The translations under genes were made by a program, and so were the position numbers. Shown here one piece after another: positions 1 through 5,926 of a DNA stretch of 8,043 bases (the stretch's first letter is position 1; every line of letters starts with the position of its first letter). This stretch comes from Acidobacteriota bacterium (GTDB taxonomy: Bacteria; Acidobacteriota; Terriglobia; UBA7540). The notes under the pieces were generated by a model. The model had not been told where the DNA came from. It ran no database searches and worked only from the letters and a program-made list of their open reading frames with translations. The stretch is from assembly GCA_021789565.1 (NCBI GenBank), contig JAJYJL010000307.1:1-8043 (forward strand). Reading direction: 5' to 3'.

Positions 1-1
1 A

Positions 2-1012
2 GGAGTGCTTGCTGTGGACGGTGAGCTCAGAATCACTTTCTGCAACGACTCATTCCGCCGTGTTGTTGGCGCCTCGGATTCCATTCCTGAAGGCCGGCCT
101 CTGGTGGAAGTTTTGCGCGATCCCGAACCGATCAGCATGTTTACCCAGGTTTTGGAATCCCATCAGGCCGTGAAGCAGCGGGTCCGGCTTGCGGGGGCGG
201 AAGGCCGATCGTTTGAGGTCCAGGTGACTCCACTGGGAGGAACGGTGCAGGGCGGCGCCATCGCAATTTTCTATGACATAACGGACCTGGAGCGGCTGGA
301 GCGTGTCCGAAGGGATTTTGTCGCCAATGTGTCGCATGAACTGCGCACGCCCCTTACAGCCATCAGCGGATATGCGGAAACACTGCTGGAAGGCGCGCTC
401 GAAGACCAGGAAAACAACCGGAAATTTGTTGAGATCATCAAGGCCCATTCCAACCGGCTCGGCAACATTGCTTCGGACCTGTTGGCGCTCTCTGAGCTCG
501 AATCTGAAAGACCCGCAGTTGAATCCAGGCCGGTTCCCGTGCGTGCCGCGGCGGAGACGGCCCTTAAGATTATTGAGCCGGCGGCCCAGCTTCACGGCGT
601 CACGATCATCCGCGGGGCGCTGGAAGAGGCTGACGTCCTCACAGAGCGCGGGCGGCTGGAACAGGCCCTTGTGAACCTGCTCGACAACGCCGTCAAGTTC
701 AATCGTCCAGCAGGCGAAGTCCGTTTGGAGGTCACGCGCGAACACGAAGACAAAATTCGCATCACGGTCACTGACACAGGGATCGGCATACCCTCGACCG
801 ACTTGTCGCGCGTCTTCGAGCGGTTCTACCGGGTTGATAAGGCTCGTTCCCGCGAAATGGGTGGAACAGGCCTCGGGCTATCCATCGTTAAGCACGTTAT
901 TGAGCGAATGAACGGAACGGTCAGCGTCGAAAGCCAGCTAGGAAAAGGCTCGACCTTCACGATACTTCTGCCGGCTTGCTTGTCTGAATCGCTGAAAACC
1001 ACTTCGAGCTGA
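2..1012 (+). CDS. phoR: PhoR-type sensor histidine kinase, 5' partial
   Basis: Membrane sensor kinase that would autophosphorylate on His and control a PhoB-type regulator under phosphate limitation. The frame is open to the left edge: codon 2-4 (Gly) precedes the GTG at 5, and the encoded GVLAVD is the start of a PAS core, so that GTG is internal and the true start, membrane segments and any HAMP domain lie outside. Numbering from the GTG: PAS about 1-95; HisKA with H-box [15 protein letters not shown] and phospho-His 111; HATPase with N-box NLLDNA (224-229), G1 DTGIGI (257-262), F-box FERFYRVD (271-278) and G2 GGTGLGL (286-292). All catalytic boxes are intact. The H-box followed by [10 protein letters not shown] is typical of PhoR rather than of other PAS kinases, and Pho boxes and pstS/pstC downstream support this. 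Its usual neighbour phoB is not seen and may lie upstream. A related PAS kinase of the WalK/ResE kind cannot be fully excluded. Confidence 0.87.
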   Translation, partial: GVLAVDGELRITFCNDSFRRVVGASDSIPEGRPLVEVLRDPEPISMFTQVLESHQAVKQRVRLAGAEGRSFEVQVTPLGGTVQGGAIAIFYDITDLERLERVRRDFVANVSHELRTPLTAISGYAETLLEGALEDQENNRKFVEIIKAHSNRLGNIASDLLALSELESERPAVESRPVPVRAAAETALKIIEPAAQLHGVTIIRGALEEADVLTERGRLEQALVNLLDNAVKFNRPAGEVRLEVTREHEDKIRITVTDTGIGIPSTDLSRVFERFYRVDKARSREMGGTGLGLSIVKHVIERMNGTVSVESQLGKGSTFTILLPACLSESLKTTSS

Positions 1013-1200
1013 TTCCCGGGTGAGTTCGGATATTCAATTCACCGTTCACCCTGTTCTAACGCTCGCTTGCAATTTTCCCCGCAGAGAGATAACTTCGCTT
1101 TCCTCAAGACCGCCAGTCCGGCGAACGCGCGGTGCAGGACCATCGGCGGCTGTCGTCCGTGATTGTGGGCGGGAATCTATTGCCATCGGGAGGTGGATTA
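1013..1200. other. Intergenic region between phoR and the Tat-exported dehydratase
   Basis: 188 nt without a credible gene. The only weak promoter candidate is TTGCAA (1067-1072) with GATAAC (1088-1093), each 4 of 6 to consensus, but the 15-nt spacing is short. I see no terminator for phoR and no convincing Pho box. Confidence 0.3.
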
Positions 1201-2472
1201 ATGAAACGTCGAACTTTTCTTCGCGCGGCAGCGCTTGGAGGAGCGGCCACGGCGGCCGGGCCGGGAGTTGCGAATTCAATACCCTTTGCACGGCGCCCTG
1301 CTGGCGCTTCACCATCGTCATCCTCGGCGACGAGTTCAGGCATGAAGATCACGCGCATTCGTTTCTACCACAACCCCCAATCGCCGCCGGCGTTCAACCA
1401 GAGTTTTCATATCGTGACGGTGGAGACGGACAAAGGCATTACGGGCGTGGGTGAAGGCGGGTCACCGGACACCGTCAAACAGTGCGCCGCGATGCTGATC
1501 GGCGAAGACCCGGCGCGCATCGAACACCTGTGGCAGATGATGTTTCGAGGGTACTTTTATCCCGCCGGCCGCGAAAAGCTGGATGCCATGGGGGCCCTTG
1601 ATCTGGCCTTATGGGACATCAAGGGCAAGGCGCTGGGCGTTCCGGTCTATGAACTGCTTGGCGGGCTCTCGCGCCAGCACGTGGAGTGTTACTCCACCGG
1701 TTTTCCCGGCCATGGTTCTCTCAAAGAAACCGCGCGCGCCTGCCTCGAGGCGGGGTTCCGTGCTTTCCGTTACGCTACCGCCGATCCGGCGAGTGGCCAG
1801 CCGTTTAATTCACATCACGCGGTCCGCCAGACCTATCAGGACTGCGTTGAGATTCGCGAAGGCGTTGGCCCCGATGGCGACTGGGCGCTTGACTATCACA
1901 CGCGGTTGGACTTCCCCGATGCCGTGCGGCTTTCCACCCTGATCGAACCGCTGGAGCCGTATTTTGCCGAGGACCTGGTCCGGTCGGAAGATCCCGGCGT
2001 CTACCGGGAATTGCGCGAGCATGTCAAAGTGCCCATCGCTGTCGGCGAACAGTTCGGCAGCAAGTGGGACATCCGCTGGCTTATTGAAAACCAGCTGATC
2101 GATTACGCGCGGGTAACCCTGCCGAACGTGGGGGGTATTACGGAGTATATGAAGATCGCGGCGTTGTGCGACACGCACTACGTCGGATTGATCCCGCACT
2201 TTACGGGCCCGGTTTCCGAAGCGGCCCTTGTCCACTGCTGCGGCGTTTTCCCCGGCCCCGTCATGATGGAGATGCTGGGCAATGGATTGCATAAATATGC
2301 TCACCTGCCGCGATTCTACGATTTCCAAAACGGAAAACTGTGGCCCAACCGCCGGCCCGGGCTTGGAGTGGAACTCGATACGAAACCGCTGCAACTGGCG
2401 GCCGAAGTCACGGAGCCGTCGCGTCCTATTCCAATGTTTCAGCGGCCCGACGGGTCGATTACAAACTGGTGA
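1201..2472 (+). CDS. Tat-exported enolase-superfamily sugar-acid dehydratase (mannonate/galactonate dehydratase-like)
   Basis: Predicted Mg-dependent dehydratase of a sugar acid, 423 aa. The ATG at 1201 is chosen because GGGAGG lies just upstream and it begins a Tat signal (MKRRTFLRAAALGG); an in-frame ATG at 1132 lacks this. A Ser/Pro-rich linker (about 31-47) leads to the MR_MLE N-terminal domain at 48 (MKITRIRFYHN). The barrel has the metal ligands D231, E257 and E283, with H233 in the D-x-H motif and H333 in IPHFTGPVSEAA. The spacings 26, 26 and 50 match those I recall for E. coli galactonate dehydratase. ALDLALWDIKGKALG (132-146) is a family signature. The Asp expected in the galactonate dehydratase His-Asp dyad appears to be Thr306, so the substrate may differ; RspA/ManD-like enzymes are alternatives. 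Family call is strong, substrate unknown. It is separated by 188 nt from phoR and has no Pho box, so it is probably not part of the phosphate response. No downstream partner survives except a truncated Tat leader. Confidence 0.88.
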   Translation: MKRRTFLRAAALGGAATAAGPGVANSIPFARRPAGASPSSSSATSSGMKITRIRFYHNPQSPPAFNQSFHIVTVETDKGITGVGEGGSPDTVKQCAAMLIGEDPARIEHLWQMMFRGYFYPAGREKLDAMGALDLALWDIKGKALGVPVYELLGGLSRQHVECYSTGFPGHGSLKETARACLEAGFRAFRYATADPASGQPFNSHHAVRQTYQDCVEIREGVGPDGDWALDYHTRLDFPDAVRLSTLIEPLEPYFAEDLVRSEDPGVYRELREHVKVPIAVGEQFGSKWDIRWLIENQLIDYARVTLPNVGGITEYMKIAALCDTHYVGLIPHFTGPVSEAALVHCCGVFPGPVMMEMLGNGLHKYAHLPRFYDFQNGKLWPNRRPGLGVELDTKPLQLAAEVTEPSRPIPMFQRPDGSITNW

Positions 2473-2550
2473 GTGGAACAAAGATTCCGCCAGAATGCGC
2501 TATTCCGCTTTGTCCTGAGGGCGCGCAAATTCTGAAAAAATGGGAGTGTT

Positions 2551-2658
2551 ATGAATCGGCGTGATTTTCTGGCCGTTACCGCTGCGGCTACGATGACGAA
2601 GCCTGGCCCGCAAAATTCGCGTAGATCATTACCTGCTCAAATCCTCCCCTCTGGGTAG
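2551..2658 (+). pseudogene. Stump of a second Tat-exported protein gene
   Basis: An ATG with GGGAG four bases upstream opens a 35-codon frame that ends in TAG at 2656-2658. Its first residues, MNRRDFLAVTAAA, are a good twin-arginine leader (RRDFL followed by a small-residue stretch), but no mature domain follows. The leader and start region resemble those of the exported dehydratase 79 nt upstream. Moving one frame near 2603 keeps translation open to about 2842, starting ARKIRVDHYLLKSS, loosely like an enolase-type first strand. The rest of that frame is Cys/Arg-rich and looks non-coding, so a simple frameshift does not restore a convincing protein. I read it as the remnant of a deleted or decayed gene. 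A genuine 35-aa product is possible but less likely. Confidence 0.5.
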
Positions 2659-2761
2659 TCCTGAAGTCGCCATCGGCAGCACCCTGCTTTGCCCTTACCG
2701 CGCATCCACTGCCTGTTTGCGTTGCCACCCCCGAAATGCCCGCCTCAGATGCAGGTCGCAA

Positions 2762-2801
2762 TGTAACTGCATTTTCATGGGACTGTCATCATGGCGTAAC
2801 A
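2762..2801 (+). promoter_or_regulatory. Pho box array upstream of the degenerate receiver gene
   Basis: Four 7-mers start exactly 11 bp apart at 2762, 2773, 2784 and 2795: TGTAACT, TTTCATG, TGTCATC, CGTAACA. The third, with its preceding C, is the E. coli half-site CTGTCAT. Four repeats would hold two PhoB dimers. The array ends 66 nt before the ATG at 2868, leaving room for a promoter and leader, but I see no convincing -10. It argues that translation does not start at the upstream in-frame ATG (2736), because the operator would then be inside the coding region. Confidence 0.62.
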
Positions 2802-2867
2802 GTCGTCCTTCAAGCTGGAAACGTGAAAATAGAACTGACACTTAAGGATAAAGAAGGCAAATTGAAA

Positions 2868-3311
2868 ATGAAGCCTAAAATCACCGCGTTATTGATTCAC
2901 CACAGAAACGACAGATTCTACACTTTGCAACTGGTGCTTGAGGCGCTTTCCATCAAGGTTGTCCGGGCGAGGAGCGTCAAGGAAGCGGAAGCGCAACTCT
3001 GTGAGATGCCGTGCCCGCACCTGGTGATGAGCGATACCGTTCTGCCCGATGGCAACTGGATGGACGTGTTGGACGTTGCGGCCAAAGCGATCGAGCCGGT
3101 CAACGTCATTATCGTTTCCCCTTTGGCCGACACCAGGCTTTACATGGACACCATGGACCACGGGGCCTTTGACTTTATGACGGACTCGTTCACAGTCCCG
3201 CAGATCGTTCACATTCTGAAGTGTGCCATCGACAATGTCTCCAGGCGCAGAGGCTCGCACCTGCATGTCGCCGCGATTGCCCATCAGGGTACGCAGTGTC
3301 TGGCCCTTTAA
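2868..3311 (+). CDS. Stand-alone degenerate receiver (CheY-like) domain protein, Pho-controlled
   Basis: 147-aa single-domain protein shaped like a response-regulator receiver, with no recognisable output domain. Start chosen at 2868: GAAGG lies 10 nt upstream and the receiver fold begins at once (KITALLI as first strand). Compared with CheY-type receivers: the acidic pair after strand 1 is His11-His12; the phospho-acceptor is kept as D56 in LVMSDTVLPDG; the switch Thr/Ser is S84; the conserved Lys-Pro after strand 5 is D106-S107 in FMTDSF. Loss of the Mg-binding acids and the Lys predicts no normal phosphotransfer. A basic, His-containing tail (about 124-147) follows the last helix. A Pho box lies 66 nt upstream, and a terminator-like hairpin starts 70 nt after the stop, so this looks like a monocistronic unit. 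Role unknown; an adaptor or decoy acting on PhoR/PhoB is an inference. The frame is open over its full length, against simple decay. Confidence 0.7.
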   Translation: MKPKITALLIHHRNDRFYTLQLVLEALSIKVVRARSVKEAEAQLCEMPCPHLVMSDTVLPDGNWMDVLDVAAKAIEPVNVIIVSPLADTRLYMDTMDHGAFDFMTDSFTVPQIVHILKCAIDNVSRRRGSHLHVAAIAHQGTQCLAL

Positions 3312-3381
3312 GGTTTCAACCGGAGTGACAGCTTAACGGGCTGAGCGAAGATGTTCCACAAGGCTAAGACCCCTTCTCCTG

Positions 3382-3416
3382 GCAGGGTCGGATGAAGGTT
3401 ACCGGCCCTGCATTTT
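3382..3416 (+). terminator. Putative intrinsic terminator after the receiver gene
   Basis: GCAGGGTCGG (3382-3391) pairs with CCGGCCCTGC (3402-3411) over 10 bp with one G-U pair and a 10-nt loop, followed by A and four T (3413-3416). It sits 70 nt past the receiver stop codon. The T tract is short, so termination could be partial. On the minus strand the hairpin has no T tract. Confidence 0.45.
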
Positions 3417-3425
3417 CCAGTGTCG

Positions 3426-3452
3426 GGCTGAAAAGCCTTAGTGGAATTTCCA
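3426..3452 (+). other. Two small adjacent hairpins in the 3312-3736 gene-free stretch
   Basis: GGCT-GAAA-AGCC (3426-3437) is a four-pair stem with a GNRA-type loop. TGGAA-T-TTCCA (3442-3452) is an inverted repeat immediately downstream. Both follow the candidate terminator and precede the porin Pho box, so they would not be in the Pho-driven porin mRNA. From 3453 to 3590 I see no gene and no other convincing signal, only a repeated ACCCGG element around 3506-3521. A structured RNA cannot be claimed from this alone. Confidence 0.25.
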
Positions 3453-3590
3453 GCTTTGAGCGTGGTGGCTGTGTGCCCTGTGCAAGGAAAATGTGGGGTT
3501 TTTTGACCCGGCGCAACCCGGTTCAGCCCGCTCTTTCTTTACTTGCAAAGACGGAAAAAAGATTCTCAAGCTGAACTCTGTGTGGCCGTT

Positions 3591-3630
3591 TGTAACAGAA
3601 ATGTAACACAAACGTAACCTCCCATTCACG
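3591..3630 (+). promoter_or_regulatory. Pho box array and likely promoter of the porin gene
   Basis: TGTAACA (3591), TGTAACA (3602) and CGTAACC (3613) start exactly 11 bp apart with 4-nt spacers, the geometry of PhoB half-sites. A fourth in-phase element, ATTCACG (3624-3630), is degenerate. If it counts, TACGAT at 3640-3645 (4 of 6 matches to TATAAT) lies about 9 nt downstream, close to the spacing seen in E. coli Pho promoters. The leader to the ATG at 3737 would be about 85 nt. Confidence 0.72.
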
Positions 3631-3736
3631 TGGCCGCAATACGATGTGGTTGGTCGTCCATCCGTAACGAATATGCGCAATTTGTGCGGCTTCAAACTAC
3701 ACGACTGTAAAAAACCTTTACTTGTAAGGAGTAAAA

Positions 3737-5653
3737 ATGCACTTGCGAAATGTTAACACCTGGCTCCGTATGGGTCTGGCCATCCTCGCTGCTTTGTTGG
3801 TGGGAGCGGCTGCTGTGCATGCAGCGGCGAATCAAAGCCAATCCGGCGATGGAGCCGGTGTTCCTGCCAGGCACGTTACGATCAAAAAGAATACAAATAC
3901 GAAACTAAAGAAATCGAACGCTCCGCATGTGGACCAGAAGAAAAAGCCCGTTTCAGAAGTTCAAGAAGAGAACCAATCCCAAGCTGGCTCAGCTAGTGAA
4001 ATTGCCCAATTGAAACAGCAGCTTGCTGCCCAGCAGCAACAGATTGCGCAGCTTGTGAACGCGGTCAATCAGCTGCAGGCCGAGGTTGGGAGTGGCCGCA
4101 CTTCCACGACTGCATCGGCTGTTGCTCAACCGGCACGGAATATAACCACGTCCGCCCCCGTCGCCCAGCCATCCAGCGGCAATGAGATCGCGAGCCTCGC
4201 TCCCATCCTTCCGCCTTTGCCCAAGGCGCAAGATGAGGACGCAAATCGAGTCCTGGCAGTGAATGCACCAATGAACCTGTCGCAGGAAAAACAATCTGGG
4301 ACTGCGGGTTTGCAGGCCGTAGAAACATCGCGTTCCGCGGTGACGAGTTCTGAGAGTTCGCCGGCCGGACAGGCGAAGAAATCCGGACCCCTGGACCTTG
4401 ACAATGGAAAAATCCAGATTGGCGCGACCTTTTTCGGGCTGTATCGCTATTACGCCAATACAGGGTTTGGCCCGCAAATCCTTAGCCTCCTCAATACTCC
4501 CGGACCCGGGAATAGTGGATTCAACTCTTTCGACGTTGATCGGACTTACATCAACTTCGTTTTCTCTCCGACCAAGGCATTAACCTTCCGGGTGACGCCC
4601 AATATTTACCGCCAGTATAGTTCGGCATCCGGAGTGAAGCTCGGCAGCACCAGCGCCACCGGCTCCACAGAGAATGGCAACCTCCTCCTTCGTCTCAAAT
4701 ACGCTTATGTCGACTACAACACGCCTTTTGCAAACAGCAAGACGTTTGGCAAGGACAAACTCACTTTCGGCCAGCAACAGCAACCCCTGACGGACTGGGA
4801 AGAAGGCCTTTACGGCTACCGGTTTGTCAACATGACGCCCTGGAACTATCTCAGCCTGAGTTCGACATACCCTGGTGTGAAACTCCATGGCCCCATCGAA
4901 TTCAATGGAAAGCAGTACCTGGACTACGAGGTCGGCGTCTTCAACAACCAGAGCTTCCACGCTTACGAAACCGGCGACAAGAAGCAGGTGATGGGGCGCT
5001 TGTCGTACTATCCGATGGGTGCGGTGTCCAAATACCAGGGTCTTGGTCTCACTGGGTTTGTGGATTACGGTTATAGGGACGCCGCTCCTGATACGAACAC
5101 AAAGGTGCCGATCACGCGCGTGGCGGCCCTGGTCCATTACACGACCAAGTCTAATGACTACGGCATTGCCGCTGAATATGACTACGGCAGGAATGCGTTC
5201 GCAACTGGCAATCTGTTCTCTGGCAGCGGCCCGGCGGATGCATTTGGATTCGGGCCTACCCAATACGCTCCCTTCAATTCACTGACGGCGGCGCTACTGG
5301 GGGGGATCCACACGAATCAAAGAGGCTTTGATTTCTTCGGGCATGCGCGGCTTGGCAAGTCGCCATTCTCTCTTTTCGGCATGTTCGAACAATTCAATCC
5401 CAATACACATGTGGCTACAAATCCTTTGGACTTCCGGACCGTCGTCGGGGGCATTAGTTATACGTACGGCAAATACTGGCAATTTGCCCTGGACAGCCAG
5501 AACGTAATCTATTATCACGGCCAGTTTACCTTCCCGACTTCCGAGCTTGCTCGGTTCAATCCGGGTTTGGCGGCCAGCAACCCGAACGGTATTCCTAACG
5601 CCGTACCAGATAGCTCGAATGCCATCTTCTTCAATGTGCAGTTCAACTATTGA
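3737..5653 (+). CDS. Outer-membrane beta-barrel porin with periplasmic coiled coil, Pho-controlled
   Basis: 638-aa outer-membrane protein, probably a channel for phosphate or phosphorylated solutes. The start is supported by AAGGAG (3726-3731) five bases upstream. Signal peptide: basic N-region, hydrophobic core 13-27, cleavage after VHA (about residue 29). Residues 45-75 are Lys-rich. Residues 87-117 form a Gln/Ala/Leu-rich coiled coil (EIAQLKQQLAAQQQQIAQL), the kind found ahead of trimeric porin barrels. A low-complexity Ser/Pro/Ala linker (118-218) follows. From about 224 (KIQIGATFFGLYRYY) to the end, alternating aromatic/polar strands with Gly/Asn/Asp turns fit a barrel, closed by a C-terminal strand ending in aromatic Tyr (FFNVQFNY). 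I do not recognise a named family; OprP/OprO- and PhoE-like roles are functional analogies based on the Pho box and adjacent pstS, not on homology I can show. Substrate specificity is inference. No terminator with a T tract follows. Confidence 0.8.
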   Translation: MHLRNVNTWLRMGLAILAALLVGAAAVHAAANQSQSGDGAGVPARHVTIKKNTNTKLKKSNAPHVDQKKKPVSEVQEENQSQAGSASEIAQLKQQLAAQQQQIAQLVNAVNQLQAEVGSGRTSTTASAVAQPARNITTSAPVAQPSSGNEIASLAPILPPLPKAQDEDANRVLAVNAPMNLSQEKQSGTAGLQAVETSRSAVTSSESSPAGQAKKSGPLDLDNGKIQIGATFFGLYRYYANTGFGPQILSLLNTPGPGNSGFNSFDVDRTYINFVFSPTKALTFRVTPNIYRQYSSASGVKLGSTSATGSTENGNLLLRLKYAYVDYNTPFANSKTFGKDKLTFGQQQQPLTDWEEGLYGYRFVNMTPWNYLSLSSTYPGVKLHGPIEFNGKQYLDYEVGVFNNQSFHAYETGDKKQVMGRLSYYPMGAVSKYQGLGLTGFVDYGYRDAAPDTNTKVPITRVAALVHYTTKSNDYGIAAEYDYGRNAFATGNLFSGSGPADAFGFGPTQYAPFNSLTAALLGGIHTNQRGFDFFGHARLGKSPFSLFGMFEQFNPNTHVATNPLDFRTVVGGISYTYGKYWQFALDSQNVIYYHGQFTFPTSELARFNPGLAASNPNGIPNAVPDSSNAIFFNVQFNY

Positions 5654-5697
5654 TGAGGTGCAACCAATATATAAATCAGGCGGTTAAGAATAAGTTG

Positions 5698-5717
5698 GGG
5701 TGGTGGCTTCGTCACCC
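5698..5717 (+). other. Hairpin shortly after the porin gene
   Basis: GGTGGC (5702-5707) can pair with GTCACC (5711-5716) around a TTC loop, or GGGTG (5698-5702) with CACCC (5713-5717). It starts 44 nt after the porin stop. No T tract follows, so it is at best a 3'-end stabilising structure. Confidence 0.3.
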
Positions 5718-5776
5718 AATTCGCAGTGGCTTTTGAGCTTAATGGGCGTTGAAACGGCAATCACTCAGGAAGCATG

Positions 5777-5819
5777 CCTCTCATATGTGTTCAAATTTGA
5801 CACATATGACTCAGAGAGG
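5777..5819 (+). repeat. Near-perfect palindrome between porin and pstS
   Basis: CATATGTGT (5782-5790) is the exact reverse complement of ACACATATG (5800-5808). Between them lie one T and the palindrome CAAATTTG. Dropping the single T gives a perfect 26-bp palindrome centred near 5795. Outside it, CCTCT (5777-5781) matches AGAGG (5815-5819), and further out ATGCCTC (5774-5780) matches GAGGCAT (5827-5833). A direct repeat, ACTCAGGAAG (5763-5772) versus ACTCAG...GGAAG (5809-5822), flanks the core. It has no T tract and lies 35 nt upstream of the pstS Pho box. It could be an operator for a dimeric repressor, an mRNA-end structure, or the footprint of a small inverted-repeat element. Confidence 0.6.
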
Positions 5820-5853
5820 AAGTGGCGAGGCATCGTACCCAACGGGAGCACGT

Positions 5854-5893
5854 TTTAACAGTTCTGTAACAAAAGCTTAACATTCCTGTAACA
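5854..5893 (+). promoter_or_regulatory. Pho box array of pstS
   Basis: Four 7-mers, TTTAACA (5854), TGTAACA (5865), CTTAACA (5876) and TGTAACA (5887), start exactly 11 bp apart with 4-nt spacers; all share TAACA. This would bind two PhoB dimers. TAGAAT at 5897-5902 (5 of 6 matches to TATAAT) is a -10 candidate, with the third repeat falling where a -35 would be. The leader before the ATG at 5927 would be short. Confidence 0.82.
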
Positions 5894-5926
5894 ATTTAGA
5901 ATCAATCTCAAAGAGAGGAATAGCTA

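Noticed and set aside
5..7. GTG at 5 as the true start of the histidine kinase
   Set aside because: The frame is open to the left edge and the PAS core begins at once, so the start and membrane segments lie outside the window.
50..745. 231-codon open frame on the minus strand opposite phoR
   Set aside because: Antisense shadow of a gene with intact kinase motifs; no recognisable domain.
1044..1060. Possible Pho box upstream of the dehydratase (GTTCAC and TCTAAC 11 bp apart)
   Set aside because: Only two degenerate half-sites; the in-phase positions on either side do not match.
1132..1200. Longer start for the dehydratase at the in-frame ATG 1132
   Set aside because: No ribosome site there, and the 23 extra residues would bury a Tat signal that begins properly at 1201 behind GGGAGG.
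1810..2481. 223-codon open frame on the minus strand opposite the dehydratase
   Set aside because: Antisense shadow of a conserved barrel sequence, with no motif.
2736..2867. Longer start for the receiver protein at ATG 2736
   Set aside because: The extra 44 residues contain no fold element and would place the Pho box array inside the coding sequence; 2868 has an RBS and matches the receiver N-terminus.
3392..3574. 60-codon ORF in the receiver-porin spacer
   Set aside because: No RBS, begins inside the loop of the terminator-like hairpin, and composition looks non-coding.
4580..5263. 227-codon open frame on the minus strand opposite the porin
   Set aside because: Antisense shadow; the + strand frame has a signal peptide, RBS and barrel pattern.
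5698..5717. Hairpin after the porin as an intrinsic terminator
   Set aside because: Short stem, competing registers and no T tract on the + strand.
5854..5893. The 11-bp repeats as a small CRISPR or iteron array
   Set aside because: Units are 7 bp with 4-bp spacers, sit at promoter positions and recur before three genes; this is Pho-box geometry.
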